Shown: positions 26,495-35,579 of the stretch, one piece after another
Numbering within the stretch: position 1 is the stretch's first letter
Layout of the letters: each line of letters starts with the position of its first letter
Position numbers and translations under genes: made by a program
DNA from: Anaerococcus sp. AGMB09787
Lineage (GTDB): Bacteria > Bacillota > Clostridia > Tissierellales > Peptoniphilaceae
Length of the DNA stretch: 50,065 bases
Assembly (NCBI RefSeq): GCF_022808955.1
Contig: NZ_JAKZEY010000004.1
Location: 1 to 50,065, forward strand
Reading direction: 5' to 3'
The notes under the pieces: model-generated
Databases searched by the model: none
The model's input: the letters and a program-made list of their open reading frames with translations, nothing else
Told to the model about the DNA's origin: nothing

Positions 26495-27303
26495 TGGAAA
26501 TAGTAGAAATAGAAAGATCAATAATCAAAAAATATAGAAAAGAAATACGGTCTCCCTTTATTAAAGGAATCAAGGAATTTTCCCTAATAAATGAAGGAGA
26601 CAAGGTAGCCTGTGCCATATCGGGAGGTAAGGATTCTCTCCTCTTGGCTAAGCTATTAGAAGAATTACACAAACATTCAAAGGTCAACTTTGATGTAGAA
26701 TATATAGCCATGGACCCTGGCTATGATAGGGCTAATAGGGAACTCTTGGAAGAGAACTTCAAATACCTTAATATAGACGGTCAAATCTATGATTCCCAAA
26801 TCTTTGAAGTTGCAGAAACAATTACCAAGGGGAACTACCCTTGCTATATGTGTGCTAGGATGAGGAGGGGCTTTCTCTATGCTAAGGCTAAAGAGCTTGG
26901 CTGTAACAAGGTTGCCTTAGGCCATCATTCTAATGATGTAATCGAAACAACCCTAATGAATGTCCTCTACGCTGGAAACTTCAAGACTATGAAGCCAAGG
27001 CTTAGGGCTCAAAACTTTGAAAACATGGAACTAATTAGACCTCTATACTATCTAAGGGAAGATGATATCAAAAAGTGGAGGGATTATATAGACCTTAGGA
27101 GTCTAGACTGTGCCTGCACTGTTACCAAGTCAAGCGAGTCCTACACAAGAAAGAAGGTCAAAGAGCTTATAAGGTATCTCAAAGAAGATAACCCAGATGT
27201 AGAAAAATCAATCCTAAGATCAGCTGAAAATGTAAACTGCGATATGGTTTTGGGCTATCAAATCAAGGGAGAAAAACATTCGTTTTTGGAGGAATTTAAA
27301 TGA
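26494..27303 (+). CDS. ttcA: TtcA-family tRNA 2-thiocytidine synthetase
   Basis: 269 aa. The PP-loop is at 42-48 (ISGGKDS). Cys117 and Cys120 (PCYMC) with Cys206/Cys208 (LDCAC) match the TtcA pattern of a [4Fe-4S] cluster held by three cysteines. TtcA adds sulfur to C32 of certain tRNAs. The segment GHHSNDVIETTLMNVLYAG is conserved in the family. It overlaps its neighbours on both sides. Other PP-loop thiolases such as TtuA relatives remain possible, but the cysteine spacing favours TtcA. Confidence 0.85.
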   Translation: MEIVEIERSIIKKYRKEIRSPFIKGIKEFSLINEGDKVACAISGGKDSLLLAKLLEELHKHSKVNFDVEYIAMDPGYDRANRELLEENFKYLNIDGQIYDSQIFEVAETITKGNYPCYMCARMRRGFLYAKAKELGCNKVALGHHSNDVIETTLMNVLYAGNFKTMKPRLRAQNFENMELIRPLYYLREDDIKKWRDYIDLRSLDCACTVTKSSESYTRKKVKELIRYLKEDNPDVEKSILRSAENVNCDMVLGYQIKGEKHSFLEEFK

Positions 27304-28184
27304 TATTAGACTTTTTTAAGGTGTTAATTCTTTCTATTGTAGAGGGAGTTACAGAATTTTTGCCTGTATCATCTACGGGTCACTTGATATTAGTAAATCA
27401 ATTTGTAGAGCTAGAACCTGAAGGCTTTTCCAATGCATTCAATATTATAATTCAGCTGGGAGCTATCCTTTCTGTAGTAGTAATATATTTTAGAAGATTA
27501 AACCCTTGGGATTCTGGCAAAACTGCTAGATATTTTCCAAAAAATTATAATAAACTTAATAATCAATCCAAAATTTATTATAGACTAAGCCATCCAGACA
27601 AGTCCACTATGGAGCTATGGAAGAGGGTTATAGTAGGAATCTTGCCAGCTATGGTACTGGGTCTACTATTTGATGATATAATAGATACCTACCTCTTTAA
27701 TCCAATGGTGGTAGCAGCTATGCTATTGGTTTGGGGTCTTATCATAATTTTTGTAGAAAAGAAAAATAAAAAAGATAAGGGCTTTAGGCATGATAATATA
27801 GCAAATGTCCCTTACAAGACTGTAATTTTGATAGGATTTTTCCAAACTCTTGCCATGATACCTGGTACATCAAGGTCAGCAGCAACAATTATGGGAGCTA
27901 TGATCCTTGGACTTTCTAGGTCAGCTGCTGCAGAATTTTCTTTCTTCCTAGCTATACCAACTATGCTAGGAGCAACAGTCCTCAAGGTCTTCAAGAACCT
28001 AGCAGGCTTTAGCCTCTACCAATGGTTCCTAATCTTATTGGGCATGGTCCTATCCTTTGTAGTTGCCTATGTAGTAATAAAAAAATTCATGGACTATGTA
28101 AAAAACAACGACTTCATTCCATTTGGTATTTATAGGATAATCCTTGCTCTAGTAGTATTCTTATACTTTGGTCTTATCAGATGA
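27300..28184 (+). CDS. uppP: Undecaprenyl-diphosphatase UppP (BacA)
   Basis: 294 aa multi-pass membrane enzyme with both catalytic signatures: EGVTEFLPVSSTGHLIL (residues about 14-30) and PGTSRSAATIMGAMILGLSR (about 189-208). It recycles undecaprenyl diphosphate to the monophosphate carrier for cell-wall synthesis and gives bacitracin tolerance. A bacitracin-type Bce module occurs elsewhere in this window. It overlaps ttcA and tag by 4 nt each. Confidence 0.96.
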   Translation: MILDFFKVLILSIVEGVTEFLPVSSTGHLILVNQFVELEPEGFSNAFNIIIQLGAILSVVVIYFRRLNPWDSGKTARYFPKNYNKLNNQSKIYYRLSHPDKSTMELWKRVIVGILPAMVLGLLFDDIIDTYLFNPMVVAAMLLVWGLIIIFVEKKNKKDKGFRHDNIANVPYKTVILIGFFQTLAMIPGTSRSAATIMGAMILGLSRSAAAEFSFFLAIPTMLGATVLKVFKNLAGFSLYQWFLILLGMVLSFVVAYVVIKKFMDYVKNNDFIPFGIYRIILALVVFLYFGLIR

Positions 28185-28759
28185 AAACTTGTGAATGGGT
28201 AAGGTCAGATATATCTAGGGCCTACCATGATGAGGAATATGGGAGGCTAAACCTAGATGATGACTACCTTTTTGAGATGTTAGTCCTAGAAACAATGGAG
28301 GCTGGTCTTTCCTTTGAGCTTATTTTACAGAAGAGAGATGCCATGAGGGAGGCCTTTGATGGATTTGATTACGAAAAAATAGCCAGCTATGATGAGGCTA
28401 AACTTGAGAGTTTTTATGAAAATAAGGACCTCATTAGAAATAAAAAGAAGATCCAAGCCATGGTAAGTAATGCCAGGGTCTTCATCAAAATAAGGGAAGA
28501 ATTTGGTGACTTTAAAAGCTACCTAGGGACCTTTATAACAGAGCCTATAGACTACAAGAGAAGAGAGGGGGAGAGTATTTGTAGGTCAGACCTATCAGAA
28601 AGACTATCCAAGGACCTCAAAAAACGAGGCTTCAAATTCACAGGTCCTGTTGTAATCCACTCCTTTATGGAGGCAGTAGGACTTGTAAACAACCACCACA
28701 CCTCCTGCCCAATCCATGATGAAGTTAATAAAGCAAAGAAGAAAACCCGGAAGGACTAA
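28181..28759 (+). CDS. tag: DNA-3-methyladenine glycosylase I (Tag)
   Basis: 192 aa. The zinc-type ligands Cys4, His16 and the C-terminal HHTSC pair match Tag. So do the segments LVLETMEAGLSFELILQKR and GFKFTGPVVIHSFMEAVGLVNNH (each shown in part). The usual Trp after AGLS is Phe here. It removes 3-methyladenine from alkylated DNA. Last gene of the operon; a strong hairpin follows. Confidence 0.92.
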   Translation: MKTCEWVRSDISRAYHDEEYGRLNLDDDYLFEMLVLETMEAGLSFELILQKRDAMREAFDGFDYEKIASYDEAKLESFYENKDLIRNKKKIQAMVSNARVFIKIREEFGDFKSYLGTFITEPIDYKRREGESICRSDLSERLSKDLKKRGFKFTGPVVIHSFMEAVGLVNNHHTSCPIHDEVNKAKKKTRKD

Positions 28760-28778
28760 GCTTTCCGGGAATTTTTTT
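28746..28778. terminator. Terminator between tag and gltS (convergent genes)
   Basis: CCCGGAA pairs with TTCCGGG and is followed by seven T on the plus strand. The stem begins inside the last codons of tag. On the minus strand it is followed by TTTTC and may also serve gltS, which ends at 28777. Confidence 0.88.
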
Positions 28779-29949
28779 ATCCAAGGATATTGATAAAGAA
28801 GCTAATTACTATAGGGTTTGCGAGGTTTACGGAGATTGCGAGGACTATGGGGAAGATGAACATCGCTATATCGGATGGGCCATTTTCTTCTATGATGGCT
28901 TTCATATTTGCCATGGCGTTGGGGGTTTGACCAAGTCCTACCCCACAGTGACCGGCAGCCATAACTGCACTGTCATAATCTTTACCCAAAAATCTGTATG
29001 TTACTAATGTTGTGTAAATGGCTATAAAGATAGCTTGGGAGATGAGGATTATAAACATTGGTAGGGCAAGGCTTGCTATGGCGATAAGGTCTAGGCTAAT
29101 TAGGGCGAGGGATAGGAAGATATTTAGGGAGATATTTCCCAGGGTATCTATAGCATCTATCCCTATGTCCTTGTTTAATAGGTCATAAATATTTCTTAGG
29201 ATAAGTCCACCAAATTGGAGGCCCACATAGTAGGGGAAGTTTAGCTTACTTAGGCTAAGGATTTTATTTATTAAGGTTCCAAGTAAGGCTGCGAGGGCTA
29301 TTATTATAACTCCACCCGTTAAGGACTTTTGGTCAAGATGTATACTTTTTTCTTCTAGGTCAAGCCTACTTATACTTTCTTTGCTGGTAAGTTTATTTTT
29401 TTTGATAAGTCTATTTGCCACAGGGCCACCTACAAGGGATCCTACTAGAAGGCCAAAGGTTGCAGCAGCTATGCCGATAGAGGTGTTGTTCGCTGCTCCC
29501 ATATCTTCCATGACCTTGCCGAAGGATATGGCTGAACCAATTCCACCTGTCATAGAGGTAGACCCCATGGCTATTCCGTGAAGAGGATTTATCCCCATAA
29601 TACTTGCAAGACCCACCCCGATTATATTTTGGAGGGGCAAGAGGACTATTATGACAAGAGATAGCTTAAGTCCCAGGAGTCCTGTTCTTTTTAGGGACTT
29701 AAAAGAGGCGGCAAGGCCTATGGCTGTAAAAAATACATTCATAAAAAAGTCTTGGAGGCTAAGGTCAAAGTTAATGTCTAGGTTAAAAAATTTTTTTAAT
29801 ATAAAAACTAGGATACTTATCACCAGTCCCCCTATAACTGGACTTGGTATAAAAAACCTCCTAAAAAATTCAAATTTACTTTTTATAAGAGAACCAAAGG
29901 CAAGGGCCAACATGGCTATGCTTAGGGTTTGAATCAAATCTATTTCCAT
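28777..29949 (-). CDS. gltS: Sodium/glutamate symporter GltS
   Basis: 390 aa with ten or more membrane segments. Two inverted hairpin regions carry the GltS-type glycine-rich motifs (GSTSMTGGIGSAISFGK and AGHCGVGLGQTPNAMANM). It imports glutamate with sodium. Single-gene unit with its own promoter at 29982-30010 (minus strand) and a GGAAAG ribosome-binding site. Confidence 0.93.
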   Translation of the reverse strand: MEIDLIQTLSIAMLALAFGSLIKSKFEFFRRFFIPSPVIGGLVISILVFILKKFFNLDINFDLSLQDFFMNVFFTAIGLAASFKSLKRTGLLGLKLSLVIIVLLPLQNIIGVGLASIMGINPLHGIAMGSTSMTGGIGSAISFGKVMEDMGAANNTSIGIAAATFGLLVGSLVGGPVANRLIKKNKLTSKESISRLDLEEKSIHLDQKSLTGGVIIIALAALLGTLINKILSLSKLNFPYYVGLQFGGLILRNIYDLLNKDIGIDAIDTLGNISLNIFLSLALISLDLIAIASLALPMFIILISQAIFIAIYTTLVTYRFLGKDYDSAVMAAGHCGVGLGQTPNAMANMKAIIEENGPSDIAMFIFPIVLAISVNLANPIVISFFINILG

Positions 29950-29981
29950 ACAATCTTTCCTTTTTAATTATTTGCTTAATT

Positions 29982-30010
29982 AATATATAACTAGCTTTAT
30001 TTATTTTCAA
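29982..30010 (-). promoter_or_regulatory. Promoter of gltS
   Basis: On the minus strand TTGAAA (30010-30005) and TATATT (29987-29982) have a 17-bp spacer. It ends about 32 nt before the gltS ATG. Confidence 0.7.
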
Positions 30011-30038
30011 GGGTAAAATCCTATTATTTAATACTTAC

Positions 30039-30068
30039 TTGTATAAAGGAGATATTTTGTTATATAAT
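30039..30068 (+). promoter_or_regulatory. Promoter of the polysaccharide operon
   Basis: TTGTAT (30039-30044) and TATAAT (30063-30068) have an 18-bp spacer, about 18 nt before the glycosyltransferase start. The leader is thus very short. Confidence 0.65.
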
Positions 30069-30086
30069 AAATAAAGGAGAGTGCCT

Positions 30087-31235
30087 ATGAAAATACTTTA
30101 TTGGGTGTGTGCTATCGGGATATTTTATGCCGTGATTGGTTACCCCCTAACACTTTTTATTTTAGATAAGATTATTAAAAGAAAAAATATCAAAGACTTT
30201 ACTAAGAGGCCCAAGGTTTCTGTTATAATATCGGCCTATAACGAAGAGAAGGTTATAGAAAAGAAGCTATTAAATATTATAAAGACAGACTATCCTGACT
30301 TTGAAGTAATTGTTGCCAATGATTCGTCTACTGATAGGACAGTTGAGATTTGTGAGAACTTTATTAAGACCCACCCGGACTTTGATATCAAGGTAAATTC
30401 TGTAAAGAACCACCTAGGTAAGACTAATGCCCAAGATGAGGCAGTAGAGGTAGCCAAGGGTGAGATCCTCATCTTCTCAGATGCCAATTCCATGTTTAAG
30501 GAAGATGCCATAAGCGAGCTTATTTCATATTTCACAGCTGATGATATAGAATATGTTTGTGGGTCCCTTATCTATGCCAAGGATCTTGATACAGCATCTG
30601 TTGTAGCTGAAAATGCCTACTGGGATGTAGAGCTTAAGATGAGAAAGATCGAGTCCAATATCAGCACAATTGCGGCAGGAAATGGAGCCATATATGCTTG
30701 TAGGAAGAGGGACTATAGGCACTATGACTTGGTATCAAGCCATGACTATGAGATGCCCCTCCATGCAGGACTAAATAAGAAGAGAGCCCTCTACAATGAA
30801 GATGCCATAGCCTTTGAAAAGGCAGGATCAACTACAAGTGATGAGTTTAAGAGAAAGATAAGGATGCAAAGAAGGATTTTGACCAATCTCTTTACTAACC
30901 TTGCTAGACTTAATATTTTTAAGTATGGTTGGTTTGCATTTTTCCACTTTGGTCACAAGACTTTAAGGTTTTTGCAGGCCTTTATGCATATAGGAGTCTT
31001 TGTCGCTAATGCTTTTTTATTTACATCTAGTATATTTTATAGGGCGACCCTTATCCTACAAATTGCCTTCTACCTCTTGGCAGGATTAGGCAAGGTTACT
31101 GGATCCAAAAACAAGCTCTTGTATTTCCCAAGATACTATACTATGATGATGTTAGCCCAACTTCTTGGAGCAAAAAACGAGCTAACAGGCAAGTCTAAGG
31201 CAACTTGGGAGAAGGCTGAGTCAACGAGGCAATAA
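30087..31235 (+). CDS. Membrane-bound family 2 glycosyltransferase
   Basis: 382 aa from the ATG that lies 7 nt after AAGGAG; a GTG six bases upstream is too close to it. One N-terminal membrane helix precedes a GT-A domain (VIISAYNEE, ANDSSTDRT, FSDANS and a QRRIL motif in place of QxxRW). Two or three C-terminal helices follow. This resembles processive or lipid-linked sugar transferases that build surface glycans. The donor and product are unknown. It is the first gene of a five-gene operon with a second transferase, a Wzz-like protein and a CpsD-like protein. Confidence 0.85.
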   Translation: MKILYWVCAIGIFYAVIGYPLTLFILDKIIKRKNIKDFTKRPKVSVIISAYNEEKVIEKKLLNIIKTDYPDFEVIVANDSSTDRTVEICENFIKTHPDFDIKVNSVKNHLGKTNAQDEAVEVAKGEILIFSDANSMFKEDAISELISYFTADDIEYVCGSLIYAKDLDTASVVAENAYWDVELKMRKIESNISTIAAGNGAIYACRKRDYRHYDLVSSHDYEMPLHAGLNKKRALYNEDAIAFEKAGSTTSDEFKRKIRMQRRILTNLFTNLARLNIFKYGWFAFFHFGHKTLRFLQAFMHIGVFVANAFLFTSSIFYRATLILQIAFYLLAGLGKVTGSKNKLLYFPRYYTMMMLAQLLGAKNELTGKSKATWEKAESTRQ

Positions 31236-32014
31236 TGAAGATTGAAGTATTAATTTCTGCAATGAATGTAGCAGATATAAATTTTTATAAAAAATTTAAC
31301 CTGACGACTGATGCCCTGATAATTAACCAGACTGACCACAATGGTTATGAGGAAATAGACACGGGGGACTTCAAGGTGAGGATGATTTCTACTGATACTA
31401 GGGGACTTGGTAGGAGTAGGAACCTAGCCTTATTAAACTCCAAGGCAGACATTGTAATCTTCTGTGATGACGATGAGGTCTTTGAGGATGATTATGAGAA
31501 GAAGGTAGGGGATGCCTTTAAGGAGAATCCAGATGTTGATTTTTTTGTTTTTAGGACCCTCATCTACCAGGATGGCAAGGAAATAGTTAAGGTTAAGGAA
31601 GAAAAGGACCTTAAAATATTTAATGCCCTAAGGTATGGGTCTGTTCATTTTGCTTTTAGACGAGATGAGATAATGAAGAAAAATATTTCTGTATCTACTT
31701 ATTTTGGAGCAGGAACAGATAATGGGTCGGGAGAAGATTCGATTTTTATAGCTGATTGTATACGCTCTGGCCTTAGAGTTAGGTCTGACCTATCTCTTAT
31801 AGCCAAGGTATACAATGATGATTCTAGCTGGTTTAGTGGATTTGATGAGAAATATTTTTATGATAAGGGCAAGCTTGCTAGGGCCCTCTTCCCCAAATCC
31901 TACAGGCTCTATATAGATAGTTTTGTAACAAGACATAGAGATCAAACAGCAGAGTTAGGTATAAAAAAGGCTCGAGCAGTAATGATTAAAGGCGCAAAAG
32001 ATTTCGGAGGTTGA
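31235..32014 (+). CDS. Family 2-like glycosyltransferase (soluble)
   Basis: 259 aa, no membrane segment. A GT-A fold is indicated by the divergent start (IEVLISAMN) and by GRSRNLALLNSKADIVIFCDDDE, where the acidic DDD is the probable metal site. The later HFAFRRDE and GEDSIF segments fit acceptor and catalytic regions. It overlaps the upstream transferase by 1 nt (TAATG). Its sugar specificity cannot be told. Confidence 0.8.
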   Translation: MKIEVLISAMNVADINFYKKFNLTTDALIINQTDHNGYEEIDTGDFKVRMISTDTRGLGRSRNLALLNSKADIVIFCDDDEVFEDDYEKKVGDAFKENPDVDFFVFRTLIYQDGKEIVKVKEEKDLKIFNALRYGSVHFAFRRDEIMKKNISVSTYFGAGTDNGSGEDSIFIADCIRSGLRVRSDLSLIAKVYNDDSSWFSGFDEKYFYDKGKLARALFPKSYRLYIDSFVTRHRDQTAELGIKKARAVMIKGAKDFGG

Positions 32015-32015
32015 T

Positions 32016-32876
32016 ATGAAAGAAAAAAGATCGCTTTTAGCTTCTATTCCAAAGGGAATAATCTTTGGACTAATTATAGGCATTTTAATTTATTTTGGCC
32101 TAGGATTTTTAGGATATGATGAGTACCAAGCTAAGTCAAAGATAATTACAACTAGCTTGGATACAGTGGATGCAGATAACGTAGCTACTCAAAATTATGC
32201 GGCTACCATTAACTCAAACAAGATAAAACAAACTACACTTGAGAACTTGGGCATAGATATGTCCCTTGGAGTATTTAACACCAAGCTTTCAATTGAACCA
32301 ATTGAAGGTTCTTCTGTTGTAGATATTGTAGTAACTGATACCAACAAGTTAAGGGCTGAGGACATGGCAGATGAATATGCAGACCTTGCTATAAGAGTCA
32401 TCAAAAACATCTACCAAACAGATGCCCAAGTTATGGAATATGCTTACCAAAATGCTGGCAAGGTAAATAACTTCCTAGGCTACGGCCTTATAGGTGGAGG
32501 GATTGCTTTCGTAGTATTTACACTAATATCAATGATAGCAACCAATTCCTACAACAACAAGCTAATAAAGGCCTACTACGAAAACCAAGGCTCACTTAGA
32601 AATAGACCAGTAGAAAATGAAGAAATAGAGAATAAAAATACTAAGGTAGAAAGAAGGGTAACCTTCAAAAAGGTAGAAGAAGAGGAACAATCTTCCCTAG
32701 ATGAGGACTTGGAAGAAGACTTCGTAGAAGAAGATATAAATGAAGTAGAAGATATGGATGCTACAAGAGTAATAAATAGAAATGAAGTGATGGAAAATCT
32801 ATCTCAAGAAGAAGATACATCCTACAAAATTTTAGGAAAAATTCCACCATATAGCAAAGGAGATTTAGATGTTTAA
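32016..32876 (+). CDS. Wzz/CapA-like polysaccharide chain-length or kinase-adaptor protein
   Basis: 286 aa. Membrane helices lie at about 12-32 and 150-172, with an extracytoplasmic domain between them. This is the polysaccharide co-polymerase layout. The cytoplasmic tail is unusually long (about 175-286) and very acidic (EEEEQSSLDEDLEEDFVEED). In tyrosine-kinase systems the tail of this protein activates the CpsD partner. Here the partner gene overlaps it by 8 nt but has lost its ATP site, so the tail may serve as a scaffold. Confidence 0.75.
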   Translation: MKEKRSLLASIPKGIIFGLIIGILIYFGLGFLGYDEYQAKSKIITTSLDTVDADNVATQNYAATINSNKIKQTTLENLGIDMSLGVFNTKLSIEPIEGSSVVDIVVTDTNKLRAEDMADEYADLAIRVIKNIYQTDAQVMEYAYQNAGKVNNFLGYGLIGGGIAFVVFTLISMIATNSYNNKLIKAYYENQGSLRNRPVENEEIENKNTKVERRVTFKKVEEEEQSSLDEDLEEDFVEEDINEVEDMDATRVINRNEVMENLSQEEDTSYKILGKIPPYSKGDLDV

Positions 32877-33528
32877 GAGAAAAAAAGAAGAAGAAAAACA
32901 AATAGCCCTCCAAGCCTTTTACAATATTGAAGCAAATCTCCTAAAAAACCTAGGAAGCTTCGACAATGTGATAGCCTTTACTTCAACATCAAACCACACT
33001 GACCAAATGCAAAACCTATACGCTATGGCTAGGCATATTGCAGAGGATGGCCCTAGGATCCTATTAATTGATACCAATTTGAGATCTCCACAAATAGAGA
33101 ATGTTGCAGGTAGGGGCAAGGAAAGAGGCTTTATCGATGGACTCTTGGGAGATTATAGTCACGAAAGCATCATAGAAAGTGATGAATACGAGAAAAATCT
33201 TACACTAATGACAACTGGTAAGGTATCAGACTATGCAGACAAATTCCTAGAAGTAAATGACATTAGAAACTACTATGATGACCTAAGAGGTCGTTACGAC
33301 TATGTCTTCATTAGTACAAGCGAAAATATAGGCATACCTGAAGCAAGTCTCTTCTCAGCGCTTGCCGATAAGTGTGTAGTATTCACATCCTATGCCAACC
33401 TAAATAATGAAGTATATGATCAATCTATAGAACTACTAGAGAAGGCTTCAACTGATATCTTGGGTATAATAGTAACAAATTACGTATTCAAAGAAACTGA
33501 AGTTGATGAATTGTTTGGAGATAAATAA
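32869..33528 (+). CDS. CpsD/CapB-like protein without a P-loop (pseudokinase)
   Basis: 219 aa aligning with bacterial tyrosine kinases of the CpsD type: an opening helix, VIAFTSTS, RILLIDTNLRSP, GFIDGLLGD, NLTLMTTGK, YDYVFIST. But the Walker A, normally GEGKST, reads SNHTDQMQ and has no Gly-Lys. Walker A' keeps one Asp (DTN instead of DAD) and Walker B has Ser for Asp (FIST). There is no C-terminal tyrosine cluster. I infer that it binds no ATP and acts as a structural partner of the Wzz-like protein. The frame is otherwise intact, so this is not simple decay. Confidence 0.78.
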   Translation: MFKRKKEEEKQIALQAFYNIEANLLKNLGSFDNVIAFTSTSNHTDQMQNLYAMARHIAEDGPRILLIDTNLRSPQIENVAGRGKERGFIDGLLGDYSHESIIESDEYEKNLTLMTTGKVSDYADKFLEVNDIRNYYDDLRGRYDYVFISTSENIGIPEASLFSALADKCVVFTSYANLNNEVYDQSIELLEKASTDILGIIVTNYVFKETEVDELFGDK

Positions 33529-33938
33529 TGAAAAAATCTAAAATTTTACTTATACTTTCCTTACTTGTTACAATCACAGCTTGCTCAAATGATGACTACG
33601 TTTCAAAACGTCACCCTGAAGCAAACACAAATCAAGTAGACCAAGAAGAAGTAGCAGAAGAAACAAGCTTAGAAGATAATCCAGAAAACCAAGAAGAAAA
33701 CTCAAGCACTGAAGAAGAAGGTCAAGAAGAAAATACCGATGGTATAGAAGGAGTAAATTACAAGGTAAATGATATAGTAAATATCAGACTCTATCCTTCA
33801 ACTGACTCTGATATAGTAGGAGAGGCCCATCCAGGAGATGAAATCATGGTAATCTTAGAAGCAGATGGATGGTCAAGAGTAAATATAGATGGCCAAGCAG
33901 GCTATATAAAATCTGACCTACTAGAAGAAGTAAAATAA
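33528..33938 (+). CDS. SH3-domain lipoprotein
   Basis: 136 aa. A lipoprotein signal peptide ends at TITAC with Cys19 as the lipidated residue. A Glu/Gln/Asn-rich linker (about 20-75) leads to a bacterial SH3 domain (VNIRLYPSTDSDIVGEAHPG, WSRVNI, GYIKSDLL), which usually binds peptidoglycan. It is the last gene of the polysaccharide operon, overlaps the CpsD-like gene by 1 nt and is followed by a terminator. It may tether the glycan machinery to the wall. Confidence 0.85.
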   Translation: MKKSKILLILSLLVTITACSNDDYVSKRHPEANTNQVDQEEVAEETSLEDNPENQEENSSTEEEGQEENTDGIEGVNYKVNDIVNIRLYPSTDSDIVGEAHPGDEIMVILEADGWSRVNIDGQAGYIKSDLLEEVK

Positions 33939-33951
33939 AAATAATTTTATG

Positions 33952-33980
33952 CCGGATTCGATTATCGTTTCCGGTTTTTT
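33952..33980 (+). terminator. Terminator of the polysaccharide operon
   Basis: The short stem CCGGA/TCCGG is followed by six T, 14 nt after the lipoprotein stop. The rest of the 238-nt gap to 34177 is AT-rich, with a TATAAT near 34154 and no other clear feature. Confidence 0.7.
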
Positions 33981-34176
33981 ATTGGTCAAATTGATGATTT
34001 TTATATGAATATAAGTGAAGCATAATCTTACCTTTGGGATAGGCTAGGATTTTTTTGTGGGGATTTTATTAGCTAGGATAAGAGATTCTTTATGGGAAAA
34101 AAGATTATATCCAGTAAAATACTTTATAAGCCTACTAAAGTATAAATTATAATGTTATAATAGTATAGAGGTAATT

Positions 34177-34488
34177 ATGATAAATATTTTTTTTGATTAT
34201 TTGCTGTGGCCCCTACTTATGGTTATTGCAGCTTTTTTCCTGTTAAATTCCATCGTAGACAAGAAAAAATCTAATATTTATATTTCAATAACTATATTAG
34301 TTGTCGCAGCGGTAGTTATGGTATTAATTTTTAATAGGCTCGAGGATGATATTTTCATTCAGCTCTACCTTTTCCTATTTTTGCTCTCTATTGCTTTGGT
34401 TATTCTTGCCTTAATCAAGCAGATAGATGCTTTTACTCTTGTAGGAATTGGTTTAATGGTAGTTATGTTAATTATTTTGCTTTATTAA
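34177..34488 (+). CDS. Small hydrophobic membrane protein
   Basis: 103 aa with four predicted membrane helices (about 8-24, 33-52, 60-80 and 85-102). I do not recognise a family. It lies 20 nt before the sugar ABC operon, in the same direction, and could be co-transcribed with it. GAGGTAATT precedes the ATG. Function unknown. Confidence 0.6.
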   Translation: MINIFFDYLLWPLLMVIAAFFLLNSIVDKKKSNIYISITILVVAAVVMVLIFNRLEDDIFIQLYLFLFLLSIALVILALIKQIDAFTLVGIGLMVVMLIILLY

Positions 34489-34508
34489 AAGTATGCAAGA
34501 GAGGTATT

Positions 34509-35579
34509 ATGATTGAGATTAAGAATCTAAACAAAGTTTATGAAAATGGTTACGAGGCCTTAAAGTCTATCAACCTAGATATAGAAGATGGGGCCTTGGT
34601 TACCTTGTTGGGACCAAGTGGTTGTGGTAAGTCAACTATCCTAAATATTATTGCGGGTATTCTAGATCCAACTAAGGGAGATATTTTATTTGATGGGCAA
34701 TCCATAATAGGCAAGCACCCTAAGGATAGGGATATAGGAATGGTCTTTCAAAATTACGCCCTCTATCCCCATATGACAGTCCTAGAAAATATTATTTTCC
34801 CACTTACAGTAGGGGATAAGAAAATTAAGAGGGATAAGGCTAAGAAAGAAGCCGAGAAGTATATAGACCTTACCTATATAGGCGATATTAGGGATAAGAA
34901 GCCAAATCAAATTTCTGGTGGTCAGCAACAAAGGGTTGCCATAGCTAGGGCCCTTATCCAAAATCCAAAGACCCTATTGCTAGATGAGCCTCTAAGTAAC
35001 TTGGATGCAAGGCTTAGACTTTCTATTAGGGAGGAGATTAGAAATATTGTAAAGGAAGTAGGAGTTACTACGGTCTTTGTAACCCACGACCAAGAAGAAG
35101 CCCTATCTATTAGCGACTATATAGCTATCATGGACGAGGGAGTTATCCAACAATATGATAAGCCACAAAATTTATACCTAGAACCAGCCAATCTTTTCGT
35201 GGCAAAATTTATAGGTAGCCCTATTATTAATATCTACGATGTAGAAAATGATGGGGATGTTCTTAGGGCTCCTGACTTTATTATCAATAAGTCTGACCTT
35301 GTAGCTTCTAGGATCAAAAAAGACATAAGTGAAGCTAGGTATTCTCTAGGAATTAGACCTGAACAATTTAACCTAAATGAAAATGGCGATATAAGTGTCA
35401 ATATAGATTCTATCGAAATGATAGGAAGGTATATGATTCTTCACTTTGAATTAAATAACTTGCCTTCTAGAATGGTTGTAGATAGCAAGCTTCCTATAAA
35501 GCCAGGCGATACTATAAGGATTAGTATAGACTATGATTCAATTTACCTATTTGACCAAGAAGGAAAGAGAGCCTACTGA
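34509..35579 (+). CDS. Sugar-type ABC importer ATP-binding protein (MalK/UgpC group)
   Basis: 356 aa. Walker A GPSGCGKST, signature ISGGQQQRVAIARAL, Walker B LLLDEPLSNLDARL and the H-loop FVTHDQEEAL. A C-terminal TOBE/MOP-like domain (about 240-356) marks the MalK/UgpC group that serves carbohydrate importers. It overlaps the first permease by 1 nt. GAGAGGTATT precedes the ATG. The sugar cannot be told from the ATPase. Confidence 0.92.
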   Translation: MIEIKNLNKVYENGYEALKSINLDIEDGALVTLLGPSGCGKSTILNIIAGILDPTKGDILFDGQSIIGKHPKDRDIGMVFQNYALYPHMTVLENIIFPLTVGDKKIKRDKAKKEAEKYIDLTYIGDIRDKKPNQISGGQQQRVAIARALIQNPKTLLLDEPLSNLDARLRLSIREEIRNIVKEVGVTTVFVTHDQEEALSISDYIAIMDEGVIQQYDKPQNLYLEPANLFVAKFIGSPIINIYDVENDGDVLRAPDFIINKSDLVASRIKKDISEARYSLGIRPEQFNLNENGDISVNIDSIEMIGRYMILHFELNNLPSRMVVDSKLPIKPGDTIRISIDYDSIYLFDQEGKRAY

